From Portunus trituberculatus (lineage: Eukaryota > Arthropoda > Malacostraca > Decapoda > Portunidae), in NCBI RefSeq assembly GCF_017591435.1, contig NC_059293.1, forward strand, positions 22,131,089-22,195,088: DNA of 64,000 nucleotides, in the 5' to 3' direction. Both the position numbers and the translations under genes were made by a program. Below are positions 23,511 to 36,194 of this stretch, piece by piece; position 1 is the first letter of the stretch; each line of letters opens with the position of its first letter. Below the pieces are notes generated by a model that was not told the DNA's origin, did no database searches, and was given only the letters and a program-made list of their open reading frames with translations.

Positions 23511-24913
23511 GGCACCCGCGCCCGTACCCTCTCCACCAATCACTGCTCCGTCCCGCACTCTCTCCACCAACCACCGTCCTGCTCCAGGCCCGCTCCCGCC
23601 CCGCCCCTTCTCTGTCCCGCACCCGCCCAGCTCAGCCCCGGTCGGCCTAGCAGCCTGCCGATTCTTTCTTTAAACGTATTTTCTCGGATTTTGCATGTGT
23701 TCCTATGTGTTTTCAGGAATCCAGGTGTACGAGAAGGTGGAGAAGAAGGAAGTGGAAGGGAGAGGTGGAGTGTGAGAGTGAGGACGGGGAGGTGAAATCA
23801 CTCGCCAAACGTGCAGAAAAAAAAGCATCTGGACATAAAGGGTAAGCATAGTTCTCCTTTATTAATGAAGTTGGCATTGTTCTGTTATCTGATTTGTTAT
23901 TAGCAAAATGAAGCAAATTTCAGGCCACAATATAATCGAGTCTAGTTATGTTTTGGTTTAGCGAAAAAAAAAAAAAACATTAAAATCTGCATAAAATATT
24001 ACTTTTTTTTAATTAGCACGCCTAGGATTGTTTTGGGGCTTGATATAACACTTAAATTATACGGAAAACATGATCCAAGTAATAATATTCCATAAGGTTT
24101 AGTCTAACTATTCGTATTTTCAAATTTAAAAAAATTAACGGTACCAAAATAGAAAACAAAATTCTTAATACGAGAAGGACTCTGCGTTTTCTTTATTTGG
24201 TTGGAAAGGGAAAATTTTTCGTATTCAGAAAATGTAATATGATTTAGTGTGGCTGTGTTTTCCTTCTCGACATTATGATGTATTTGTGCACCGTTATTTT
24301 CAAATAAAGACCGCTCATTGGAGATCGTTTTGTAAACAATCCACCCGGTTACGTTTTTATATTTGGGTTATTAGTTTACCAAATTGTCGCGTCTAAAAAT
24401 ATAGTGCATTCCTGTCTGGGTGTCTTTTTTCTTCTGGTGATTTTCGAAATGAATTACGTACGTAAATATTGGGCCACAGAGACACCTCAGCAGTGCCTTC
24501 CCCCAAAGTCAGTCCACTAATGTTTACATGGATCCTCTTGTGTTTCCAGACACCAAGGGAATGTAGGGAAGCCAGAATCAACCACCAAAATAGATAAATA
24601 GCTCATTACCGTGTTAAGTAAGGCAATAATTATGTATACCCCTGTTCAGACCGCCCGGCGCCAACCATGACCTGGATCAAAACACTCCTCTCACCAACCC
24701 TCGTCCCTCCCCGTGGCAGCTCGTCAACATTTCATTCAATTCTCAGTATTTCCTGCTGTTGGTCACCTGAAATTCGTAAAGTGTATTTATAGGAGGAAAA
24801 AGTGAGGAATGGATTCGAAGTGTGTGATGGAGTGTTGTAGTAGTAGCAGCAGAAATAGCTCAGCAGCAGCAGCAACAACAACAACAGTGTTATCATCATT
24901 ATTATGAGTGTTA
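23511..24913. other. Intergenic, no gene seen
   Basis: Pyrimidine-rich to 23.65 kb, then AT-rich. No motif recognised. Confidence 0.4.
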
Positions 24914-24969
<56 letters not shown>

Positions 24970-25017
24970 GCCTGCGCGCGCTTTGGTGTCTTGTCAAGGG
25001 AAAGCGGCTCAATGTAG

Positions 25018-25082
<65 letters not shown>
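24914..25082 (+). repeat. (TG)n and (CT)n microsatellites
   Basis: (TG)n at 24914-24967 and (CT)n at 25022-25082. Confidence 0.95.
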
Positions 25083-25084
<2 letters not shown>

Positions 25085-25086
<2 letters not shown>

Positions 25087-25415
25087 AACATGTCACTAGA
25101 ACCATAAAAAAAAAAACACCACCACCATTTTAAACAGTAATAAAGTGCTATATTCTGAAACTTTCTGCTCTCTCACCAAGACTGTTTTCCAAGGTCACAG
25201 ATGACCAACCGGGTTCTCAAGAATGTTTTTTTTTTTTCTGTTATTAATGTAGAAATGTTAATCTATCACTAGAACCTTAAAAAAGAAACACCCTTAAAAA
25301 CGTTCTGCTCTCATCACGATTATTTTCAAGGGCACAGAAATGACGAGCTTGGTTCTCCAGAGTGTTTCTCCTCCTAATAATGCTGAAATGTTATTAATCT
25401 GTCTCTAGAACTTAG
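25085..25415 (+). repeat. Dispersed ~130 bp repeat, tandem copies
   Basis: The phrase set CACTAGAACC...TAAAAA...CACC, CACCAAGACTGTTTTCCAAGG, GGTTCTCAAGAATGTTT and AATGTAGAAATG occurs twice in succession, with a third start at CACGATTATTTTCAAGGGCAC. It therefore occurs here as two to three head-to-tail units. Confidence 0.7.
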
Positions 25416-25471
25416 CGATGTCTGAACTTGTGGCTTGACAATTTTGAACGTCCCTCCATATTTCACCCCGG

Positions 25472-25473
<2 letters not shown>

Positions 25474-25508
<35 letters not shown>
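25474..25508 (+). repeat. (CT)n microsatellite
   Basis: Perfect CT run. Confidence 0.9.
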
Positions 25509-25511
<3 letters not shown>

Positions 25512-25822
25512 TTTCTTTATTATAATTTGTCTAAAAATGTATACTTTTATTGTGATGGTTTGGGCAAGTGTGGGATGGTTTCATAGGAACGCATGCAAAA
25601 ATTTTTAAAGGCTGCATAAATTCACAATTCGTTTGCAATTCCTCTCTTTTTCTTTTACCATTTTAGCTAAGGAAATAAATGTAAAGGATTTTTATTCTTT
25701 TTCTTAACATTTGCCATTTCTCCTTGGTGCATAAAAGGGATATGTGTGTGTGCATGTATATATTTTGTGAGGCACCACCGGAGGGCGTCGCCGTCCCGTG
25801 TCTCACAACAGTGTTTGTAAAT

Positions 25823-28800
25823 ATGGCCGAGTACCTGGCATCGATCTTTGGCACCGAGAAGGACAAGTAAGAAATGCAACCACCCCACACTGCCATCCCT
25901 CATTCCCTTGACACACTATGTGATAGGCAGCGTCAATGTGCCGTCAGCTCTCATCAGCCCCCCGGCCAGGTGATAAATCCCGCCTCAGGTCAGGCAGGCT
26001 CAGATCGGACATCTCACCTCACTCAATTCGAGACACTGCTGTTTTATTTCTGGGCCAGTGTTATATTTAATGTACGTCTTTAAGGAAACCTTACCAGAAG
26101 CTTGCTATATATTCTATTGTCGCTTCTTTCCAGCCTCGATAGACTAGGGATGTGGTAAGGAAGCAGTGTTCTCGAGTGGGAAGGTAAAAATTAGTGAAAA
26201 TTTGCCTTTGATGAAAGTCTGAGGGAAAAGACTTTTTTTCGACGTTTTTTGTATTAGGGGAACAAAAATGACGGAAATATGGGCTCATTAGTTTGACCTA
26301 TAACGTAACGTGGGGCTGCACCCCTTTAGAAGTCTTCCTAAACCAACCTAACCAAACAGAGAGACTGCAGTCCCTTCATCCCTTTTTAACCTAACTTTGC
26401 AGGGGATTGTACTGCCTTTGGGAGCAGAGACGGAAAGTCTTTACAGTGTGGCCAACACTCCACACTCACACACACCTAGGCACAAATTCATATAGATCTT
26501 CTGGCAGAACACACACAAGAAGGTGTAATGTGACTTAAAAGGCTCACTACAAAGGTGTGGCATAGAGTCCCTGTCATTTGCACTCCCCAGCAGCTGGTAC
26601 TCCTCACAGCAATAAGACATCTTGTGGGTCTTCCTCAGGTTGGCTCTTGGTACACAGCAGACATACCTCATAGAGGCTCCAGCAGCAGGGTGGTTTCATA
26701 GCCAGCTTTAGCATGTACCCTATGCATTTTTCCTCCCAGCCGGTGCTCCCTCTGGCTCCACAGCACCTACGCAGGTCCCCTCACGTCCAGGTGCCAGGGC
26801 TCGGCTCATGCTAGTAAAAGGAATTACAGAAATAATAACTAATTTTGAGACATTATTTCTCTGCAAAACATGAACTTTTTTCAAACTGATCAACACAAAG
26901 AAATTAATGAACTGAATTAATCTGAATCTAATCTAGCCTCATAAAGAAAATGCTAATGTTTCATGATCATTCTGAGTATATTTACAATAAACAACATCAC
27001 ATATATTCTTGAACTAATTTGATCAGGTGAGAACAACCTCTGTGTCTTAATGTGTGATGCTGTGGTGGCTAGCCAGGGAAATATCCTTTCTCTGTATTTC
27101 TGTATTGCTTTAATATGTGATCCATTTGTACTCATGTTGATTCTAAAATACTGTTTCTTTGGATTCCAGAGTGAACTGCAGTTTCTATTTTAAAATTGGA
27201 GCCTGTCGACATGGAGATCGGTGTTCCAGAATACACAACAAACCAACATTTAGCCAGGTATGATGTGAAAACCTCCACTGAAGGGAAGACCATGTCAAGT
27301 TGAAGTTTTCCTCATTGTAGGATTACATTTGAAAGAATTTCTTTGCCAAAATGACAATGATTTCTTCTTACAACAGAGTAACTATTCTGCTGAGTGATTA
27401 CCATACAAGCATGTAGTGATTATCAGTCATCCTTTCTTATGGTGCTTGAAGCAACACATTAAATGCAGCAATAAATCTCAAAACACTTTCCAGTTGCTTG
27501 TTTTTTAACATGTGTTTTCAGAATAGAAATTTCTCCATGAGATATCTGACCATTCAACTACTTGCTACATTAGCTTTACAGTAATATCACCTGACAGCCT
27601 CCATCTGACCTTGTTATTATACAGTATTACCATTTTAAACAAACTTAGATGCAGAGATAGTCCATTTTTGTGCAGAATTTTCAAAGACAGAACCCAGTAG
27701 TAACTTATGTTTAGAGTGAATGCCAAACTGAGCTGGGGTGGGAATTGTAAGGGCCTTGGACCAAAGTGGTTGGATTCTCACTGTTCTGCTGCTTATTGCT
27801 TGCATATTCTGTGACAAGTTTTTAAGTTGTGCATTCATAAATGATACAGTGTGGTAAATAAAACTGTCCACCTCTGTTCTTTTTCATTGCAATATACAGG
27901 AAGTTCAAATCCTATGAGTGAGTTGCATTCAGAGATTGTGTACTTACAAGTTACTCTTTAGGAATGCTGGTTGCAGTTACTCATACACACCATGATGTAG
28001 TAAACATCCATAGTTTGCTCTGGTAACACCCCGCCCTTTCTTCTTCTTCTTCTTCTTCTTCTTCTTCTTCTTCTTCTTCTTCTTCTTCTTCTTCTTCTTC
28101 TTCTTCTTCTTCTTCTTCTTCTTGCTTTATTTCTGAATCTCTTCCTGTTGTGTCTTTTGTTGTATTGTTGGTGATGCATGATTATCAAAATGTTTGCATG
28201 TTACCCAAAGACCACTTTGATGCAGAATGGGATCTTTTGCATACATTCTAGGTCACAAATATTACTTTGATAAGAATGCTTAGAAATTTTAGAGATATTA
28301 AATTATCAGTCAACAAGGTACTGACAAATCATGTTTCTTGACAATAGTATTTCTGTTATAATCATGCAGGTAATTTTGATGATGAATACTAATTCTATTT
28401 TTTGTGTGGGTAGCACATCAGTATAATTTTACTTATTGTTCAAAGAAATAAATGATATAATAACATGAAGTTCTCAGTTGTGGTGGATGAGATCCCATAC
28501 TGCAGGCTACTTCCTCTAAAGCTGCCACCTGTCCTGTCTCAAGTGTTAGGTTTTCAGTATCACTCTTCCAGACATGTAGTGTTGTGATGAGTGGTGCCTG
28601 TCTTAGGCTGCTTACTGTTAGTTGGCAGCAGCAGAGCACAGTCTGAGTAGTGTGGTGGTACATACATACGTACATTCTCACATGGCTCTGGGGTTCAAAG
28701 CTGCATCAGGTGTGGTGTGTGCAGGATGCATGAGTGGTTGGTTTGAAGTTAGGCTGAGGAGTGTTGTCTGTACCTTAATCAGTTTGAGTAGTCACAAATT

Positions 28801-29158
28801 CCAAGGTTAAAAGTGATCACCAGTTTGTTCTTGTTCAGTATGTATTTTCATCGTACCAGCCAAGGGTAGAGGATTTGTGGCTACTTCAACTGGCTCTGTG
28901 TTTATGGGTTCAAAGGAGTCTGTTCCCCTAGTGAGAAACTGTGCCTCTAAATAAGAATTAACTTATTCATATAGTATAACATAAAATATTTGTTTTTAAT
29001 TTGAACTTAAACTGTTCCCATTTTACAAGATTTTTCATAATGTCATATAATTATGTATACTATATTTGATATTATATTTGTGTTTATAGCAATGGTTATC
29101 TGTTGTTTAGTTGAATGAACTTAGCATTACTGTAAGGTCTTGCTTTTAGGTCAGGTTA

Positions 29159-29242
<84 letters not shown>

Positions 29243-32200
29243 GCCTATTATTGTGGTGCCTCATACAGTTGATTGAATTTGCAGCCAAAACACAGTACTT
29301 GTGTGTAGATGACATACTCATTATATACTATATATGGCAACTCTGCAACTAAGTTCCATTGAGTGAATTAGTTTTTATGGATCTGTATCAGGAATTTAGA
29401 GTACTCTCTTTTTACCAGGAAAGGAATAGTTTCTTGAGTAATGATGTTATACTGTTGCATTATAGAGCGGCACATTCAGTGGCCAGCCCAGACTCTGGGA
29501 GTGATGCTCTACTTTGTAAAACTTTCTTAGCATCAAGCATCTATGTAAGTTTTAAGTCAATCCAGTATTTACATGATGTGTTTGTTTACAGTGTGTTCCG
29601 GATATGCATTATGCAATATTCTACCCTCTTCCAGGAGATAGGCAAAGGTAACACCCCACACACCCCTTCTGCTCCTCCCGCTGCCACCCCACCTTGGGGA
29701 GAGCACTTTGCAGCCCTGGGATCAAAGGGCTTTATATTTACTTCCCTATTATAAGCCAAACTTTGTAAAAATTACAGGTGGACTTTAAGAAAGTATTAAC
29801 ACTTGGTATAACACAGGGCAGGGTGGAGGGCTGCAAGTCCTTCCCCTTGGAGACTTTCTTGTCCCCAGAAAGCAAAAGCAGAAAGGAGGCGGCATTTATT
29901 TTCTCTAGTTTGGTTGTTTTGTTTCCCATGCTTCTTTCTTGGATGCTGCCTTGCATGTGGTGGGAAGGCAGCTTAAGTGTTAACTCAAATGAATATGAAA
30001 CACTGGATACTGTGTGACATTGTTAGAAAATTGAGATGTACTACTTTATGAAGTAATAGTAGCTTTACTTCGGAATATTTAAATACTTCATCAGTTAATC
30101 TAATCAGGATAATTTCATATATAGTGTATATGTGTATAGCAAACACTCCAGCTTCAAAATTCACAGCTGAGCAACAACACATCCAAGAGGTCTAAGCAAC
30201 ATATAAGACACTTAGTTGTATTTAGCTTTATCACAAGAGAAACCCAGTATGTATTGAGCATGACATTCATCGCACACTACACAGCCAAACACAAGATTGT
30301 GCCATTAATGATTTATATACAGTTTGTTGATTTATCTGGTTGTTTTAATGATATTCATGAATTTTATGTGTAATTTTGAGTCTGCTAAGTTGGAGAGTTT
30401 GTTGTACACGTGTGGTATATATTATTCCATGCTGTGTTTGCTGAAGATTTGTGGATCTCAGCATGTCTTGGATTGAACTTTAGAGTTATATAATTTCTGT
30501 TGAAGTTCTTTCATGCAGTCCCCATCATCCTTGAAATGTGAGTAAAATTGACAGCAGATGTAGATTAACCATACTGCATTTGACATGACTTTGGAGGGTT
30601 ACTTTGATAACTAGAGGATGTGTTTTTTGGCTGACTTTTTTGATCAATTAAGGTAACAAATAGGATTTCTTTCATATGTGTAGACTAATTGAGTGTATTT
30701 TACAGACAGTGCTCATCCTCAACTTGTACTGCAATCCCCAGAACTCGGCCAAGTCAGCAGATGGCTCACACTGTGAGTACTTGATAGCAACACTTGTGAT
30801 CTGAAAGAAGACACAGATAAGAATATTTTAAAGAATACCTTGTTTCAATAATGATTAGATACTGTTTTAATGAGGATGTATGTGTCATCATGTATTGCAA
30901 ACTCACTTCTCATCCACTTTCACTCTCCATCTATCTTCAATTACATTCTGTCATTGTGATGGAAACTCTGTACAGCTGACAGAAGTGATGAGGTGTGGGA
31001 AAAGATCAGTTCTTGCTTACCTTGTATTTTTGCTCCACAGATACATTTATATTCCTTCCCAATTAATTTGTAGTTTTCACTTTTTTAGGCTTTTTGTTCT
31101 TTTCTTTAGAATTTTAGTTTTGTCCTATTTTTGTTACTTTTACCATTCACTTCAACATTTATGGTATTTTCATGGTGTAGTATTTTATAATCCAGTGGCA
31201 CATGACCTTAGTTGCTGTGGCATCATGCAAGAAACTTTGTATCATCTCACCATTACTTCACTCCATGGAAGACAGTGGGATGAATTACTAATCAACACTC
31301 AGAGTAACATCCTTCTTTCCTGCACAGCCACAGTGAGCGATGAGGAGATGCAGGAACATTATGACAACTTCTTTGAGGAGGTGTTTGTGGAGTGCGAGGA
31401 CCGCTATGGCGAGATTGAAGAGATGAATGTATGTGACAACCTGGGGGATCACTTAGTTGGCAATGTCTACATCAAGGTGAGATTGAGATGTTGTTACATA
31501 TTATATAATGTGTCCAGGGCACAAGGGACACTCACCCAAATTATGGCACTTATGATGACCATGTTAGTCGTTCATCATAAAGGAACCTTAAAAGACACAG
31601 TTTTATGGATTGGGGTGATAGTGAAAATAGATAGGTATTGCATATGTATGCCTGGTGGCTTCTTATATCTTCCCTTATATTCTTTTGTTTTTAATGTTTT
31701 GAGGTCTTGGTTGTGAAAGGTTTGGCCTTTTGGTTTTAAGTTAATAATGGAACAGTTATTGCATGCCACAATAAATTCCTTTTCTCTGTATATCTGTGCT
31801 TGCAATGAAGAAAGATTTGGTTTTGTCTGGCTTATCATCATTTAAGGGGTTACTCAATCTGAAATACAGATATATATAAAATAATTTTTTAATAACTTAC
31901 CTTTGTTTCTCTTTTCCTTCTGCACATCTGGCGTGAAGTTCAAGTATGAGGAGGATGCAGAGAAGGCAGTGGTGGACCTGAACAATAGGTGGTTTGGAGG
32001 TCGTGCCATAAATGCAGAACTCAGTCCAGTCACAGACTTCCGAGAAGCATGTTGCCGCCAGTATGAAATGGGGTCAGCTTAACTTTTATTTTTTTATTTA
32101 CATAGATAATCAGGTTTGAATAGTAGTGACAGCAAGATATGGAAGTTTAGGGACTTTTTCAGCTTACAGTTCATTCATAAAATTAGATTGTTCTCCATAA

Positions 32201-32774
32201 TGGAAAAAATATACATGTCAGAGATTGAATTTTCTGTGGTCACATTGACAATATCTTTGCCTCAGAGAGTGTACAAGGAGTGGCTTCTGTAACTTCATGC
32301 ACCTCAAGCCCATCTCCAGAGAGCTGAGGAGAGAACTGTACAGCAGAAAGCGAAGAAGGTGAGGGTGAGGATGCATGTGAATGTGTGGCCATGTGCACCT
32401 CAAGAATTTCATGTATGTAATTGATCTGTAAAGATTAAAAATGTTCAATGTCTTTCATTTTCTGATAGAGAGAAAAAAAAAATCAGTGGCTGAAATTGAT
32501 GATCCTCTTGCAGTGTTGGTTTGGTGCAGTGATTCAGTGCACAGTAAGAGTCATGCAGTCAGTTCTTGAGGTACCATTATGGATAACTGAACATGTGTCA
32601 TCTTTCAGATCTCACGGCAGGAGCAATCGCCACAGGTCAAGGTCTCGGAGCCGCAGGTCACACTCCAGGTCTCGGTCACGGCGGCGAGAGTATCGAGACA
32701 ACTCGGCATCCTTGGAGCGGTTCCGGTCGCACTCGCAGGACAAGGAGCGTGAAGGCAGGTTTGGGAGGTTTTAG
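25823..32774 (+). CDS. U2AF1: U2AF small subunit (U2AF35/38)
   Basis: Seven exons: 25823-25866, 27170-27257, 30706-30772, 31328-31476, 31939-32072, 32266-32358 and 32609-32774. The joined frame has 246 codons plus stop with all phases consistent; the human protein has 240. It recognises the AG of 3' splice sites as a heterodimer with the large U2AF subunit. The N-terminus is MAEYLASIFGTEKDK. Zinc finger 1 is C18/C27/C33/H37 with S34 present. The UHM domain is about 67-145 with NNRWF at 131-135 (W134). Zinc finger 2 uses C155/C163/C169/H173 with Q157 present. An arginine-serine tail runs from ~188 and ends GRFGRF. The residues equivalent to the human S34 and Q157 mutation hotspots are conserved. 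Exon 3 is 67 nt, the size of the alternatively used vertebrate exon; I saw no second 67-nt candidate. Intron 4 ends in AAG. Strong call. Confidence 0.97.
25867..27169 (+). other. U2AF1 intron 1
   Basis: GTAAGA donor and GGATTCCAG acceptor. Contains no further exon I can see. Confidence 0.9.
28038..28123 (+). repeat. (TTC)n microsatellite
   Basis: About 28 perfect TTC units in the large U2AF1 intron. Confidence 0.95.
29163..29240 (+). repeat. (TA)n microsatellite
   Basis: Perfect TA run in the same intron. Confidence 0.95.
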
Positions 32775-35700
32775 TGCTCAGGTGGTTCTTGGTGATGAGG
32801 ATAAATGATCTCAGTGCTCTCAATGGAAAGGAGTGTAACATTTGCTTTAGTATGTTCTCAGAACCCTTTACTTAATTGTTTTTGTATTCTTTGTATGTCT
32901 TATTTATTCATAGTAAGTGATTTGTTGCAGCTAATTCCGTTAAACTATACTTGTGCAAAGCTCAAGCTTTTGTGACAGGAAATGTGGAATTCATAGCTGA
33001 ATCCATTTTGTTTTATAGTAGATTATGATTAACTAAGGATTTTATTATCTTGATATTATTTATATGTCATTGTTTCTTATCTATTTATAAGATCAAAGTT
33101 ATTTTAAGTTGTATGCCAGTCTTGAATTGGTACTCGTCTAGTCTACTTGATACTCATTGGCTGTGCCGTGTGAGGGTAAGCACAGTCTGCCTGGGTCAGC
33201 CAGCACATGTCAGCTCCATTTGTGTGTGCTTTTATGTTTGTGTGTTGCTCACTCAGACAGGGTTGTAAAATAGAATTTTAATGATAGATCAGGGAATGAA
33301 AATATTCTTAGCTATGTAGGGTAGAATCTCAAGTTACTTTAATATTATGAACTTCCAATTTACATGTTAGATTTGACCAAAATTGGTGTGGTGGTTGATT
33401 TTCTTCCATAAATCACCAAATTAAGGAATATTGGCATGACCACCAAGCATTGGTGGCCATTTGCCCATGAGTGGTTACTGGCCGACCTGACATCTTTAAT
33501 AGGTGTTGTGGCCACAAGTATGTCAGGAAGTGCAGGGAGTTTTGGTAATTCACAAAACTTACCTTGCAATTATACAAATGATATTTGTATTGATTCTCAT
33601 AACAAATGATGCAGGTTTTGATTTTTAGGTCACTATCTTACATTCCACTCTTTTGAAGTTGTTCTTTGCAACTTGTATGTTGAAAACTGTATACCCTTGT
33701 GCATAAGTTAAGTTTTTAAGGTGAAGGAGTAAGAGAAGAAGGCATATGGAGATAGAGATGAGTAAAAGTAAGGAGGATGGGATGGTGGGAGGCAGTATCA
33801 ATAGACTGGCTCAAACTGGAAAAAAGGGATGTCCGTTTAGTCTATTGCAAGTCAATGGCTATTCATACTCAAATATAAATAGATATGTGGGCCAAAATAG
33901 ACAAATGGTGGTTGCAGTGGTGACTGACACCATAAAATGTGGGAGGACTTTACCGCTAGCTTGTTTTGTTCCATTATCCTGAAAGTTAAGGACTGACATG
34001 CCTAATGTTCACCTTTACCAGTACTATATATACTACAATTTTGTTGTGAAGACACAAGAGACTTGCACATACAAGAGATAACACTGTTCTTATGAAAGTT
34101 AGCTACTAAGTAGCTCAGATAATTTATGATAAGTAATATTGCAATAATTGTTAACAACCGAATAGGTGCAGATATAAATGTAGATGGATTAACAGAAAAC
34201 TTGCTGCATGTTCATTTGAAATAGTCTATGCAGAAAAGTAATCCTGTGTTCCAGAGATAGAAGGTTTGAGAGATCAGACCTGCAACAGTTTACACTCTCT
34301 TTGTGAAAGCTGACCAAAGAATATTAGACCTAAAGGTCCACAACACTGCATGCTGTTCACTTCTCAAGGACACAGCAGCAACATCGACTAAATAAAAAAG
34401 CTAGAACTGTTTATGTATTTTTATTACATGTCTTCTTTCCTGTTCACCTCATATCTTTCTACAGGAGGTAGTATGTACACAAAAAAATCAGAAAAAATAT
34501 TTCATATATCTCCTATACAAGAAATATTTCTTGTTAATATTAGAAGTGCAAATAAAACTGGGTCCACCTGTGCACCCATCAACAGGTTGTCAAGACAGGA
34601 CCTAATGTGTGTTGCTCCAGGTTTCCTTAAGCCACTTGTGACCCATTCCTCTTTATCCTGCCTATAACCAAGTTAATAAGCTGCACATTATTAAGCATGT
34701 GTTATTAGCAGATTGTGCATTTAGTATCCAATAATCATCTGATTTGTTGTGGGACTTTACATGATAATGTGTTCACATTGTTCCTCTGTCATTCAGCATA
34801 AACTTCACCATTCATCTGGACCCAGTCTTGTTCAAAGTGCCTCTGATCTGCCCACCACCAAACATGTATACAAATATTTACAAATCAAGCCATGCAGTTA
34901 AACAGCTCACCTTTAACTTTTCTCATTTAAAGCTTATCACCTAATTCAATGTGGCTTTTAAGAAGGGAAAGTTTTTAGTAAAGGCACATTCCCTATCACC
35001 TTGTCCTTCAAACATATGACCAGAATGATTCAAAAGATACCAATCAAGATTTATGGGCAATGTACATAGAGTGAGTATTTCAGAGAAAGAAAGCATAAAA
35101 TACTAATGACTCCTTGCAAAAATGCATAGTGCTAATATCCATTATTCAGTGAACATAATGACAAGGTATTTTGTAATCATGGGTCATCAGAAAACTTCTG
35201 TAAATTCCTAGTCTAAAAAGTATTACTGGCTTTGCCTTTGTCTTTTATAGGAAAACATGTACAAGTCAGTGAATGGACATATTTGATAGAGCAAGCTAGT
35301 GCCATAGAGGTTTAAATCCTTAACTTTCCATGAGTGATCAAGAGACAATGACCACAAAATGCTGCCACTGTCCACTGCATTCAAACACAACACCCACATC
35401 GACGGACAGAGTCAACACCAGCATACATGTACAAACAAAACGGTAAAGGAATGTAATTGAGCAATCACTTCAGTACCTAAACAATATTACACAACTTCCT
35501 GGCATGTAAGATGATGCTTACCTTTCACACCACTGCCAACTTTGAACAGCTTCCTCAAAGCAGTCACATATGGCACATCATTGAAAATAACCAATGAATT
35601 AATTTTACTAACGGCCAGCAACTGCAAGCAGAAAACACATTATGTATAACAAGTTTTCCATGTCAGTTATACACCAGGCATTCATTATATGTGAGTTATG

Positions 35701-36158
35701 TTCTGCAAAAAGCTCGTATAATGAGATTTACCATACACCAAACCTATCATCATATTGATTACAAGTGGGTTATGTTCCACCAGGCATTGTTTAACCCTTC
35801 AATATTCATTTCAGCACTGTCTCAAAAAACATCAAGCACTAAAGCAACAGTAAAACATAATGGCAAAGGTAAATTATAAAACTGTAAAACAAAATTTGAA
35901 ATTGTAGTGTGTGTGCAGTGTGAGGAAAATGCACCTCACCAATCGGCTACACCACAGCTGCTACTCACATAATAGGGGATTTTTCTTGTATACTGAGAAT
36001 ACTTGACAAACACAGGTTAGTCACGTATGATAGAATCAGCATCAAATACCCATGTATGTCTACAATTCAGCTGGCAAGGTTATGTAATGGAACTATGATG
36101 AAAGAAGTACTGTGTGTCTCAAGTGTATATAAGAGGAGGCATGCCAAGTCAAGCCACA
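32775..36158. other. U2AF1 3' flank and convergent intergenic region
   Basis: No coding signal. The U2AF1 3' UTR must begin here. The first clear AATAAA sequences on the + strand are at 34391 and 34551, far downstream, so the transcript end is undecided. A TTTAACCCTTCAATA phrase near 35789 may be the start of a further, truncated TTAA-type MITE. Confidence 0.4.
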
Positions 36159-36164
36159 TTTATT
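36159..36164 (-). terminator. Poly(A) signal of APMAP gene
   Basis: TTTATT on the + strand reads AATAAA on the - strand, 31 bases past the APMAP stop codon. This predicts a very short 3' UTR. Confidence 0.6.
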
Positions 36165-36194
36165 TGAAACAAAAGCTAAATTTTTTTGTGGTTC

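Larger units (their letters stand above)
27258..30705 (+). other. U2AF1 intron 2 with (TTC)n and (TA)n
   Basis: GTATGA donor and TTTTACAG acceptor; 3448 bases. Contains (TTC)n at 28038-28123 and (TA)n at 29163-29240. Open frames inside (for example 29359-29754) lack conserved motifs. Confidence 0.88.

Noticed and set aside
22972..23673. 233-codon His/Pro/Thr-rich frame
   Set aside because: Produced by the CACCATACCAC minisatellite, which lacks stops by composition.
26441..26671. 76-codon Cys-rich - strand frame in U2AF1 intron 1
   Set aside because: No zinc-finger spacing, splice signals or recognisable family.
30880..31716. 278-codon frame across U2AF1 exon 4
   Set aside because: Only the part 31328-31476 is U2AF1. 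The rest is intron that happens to be open.
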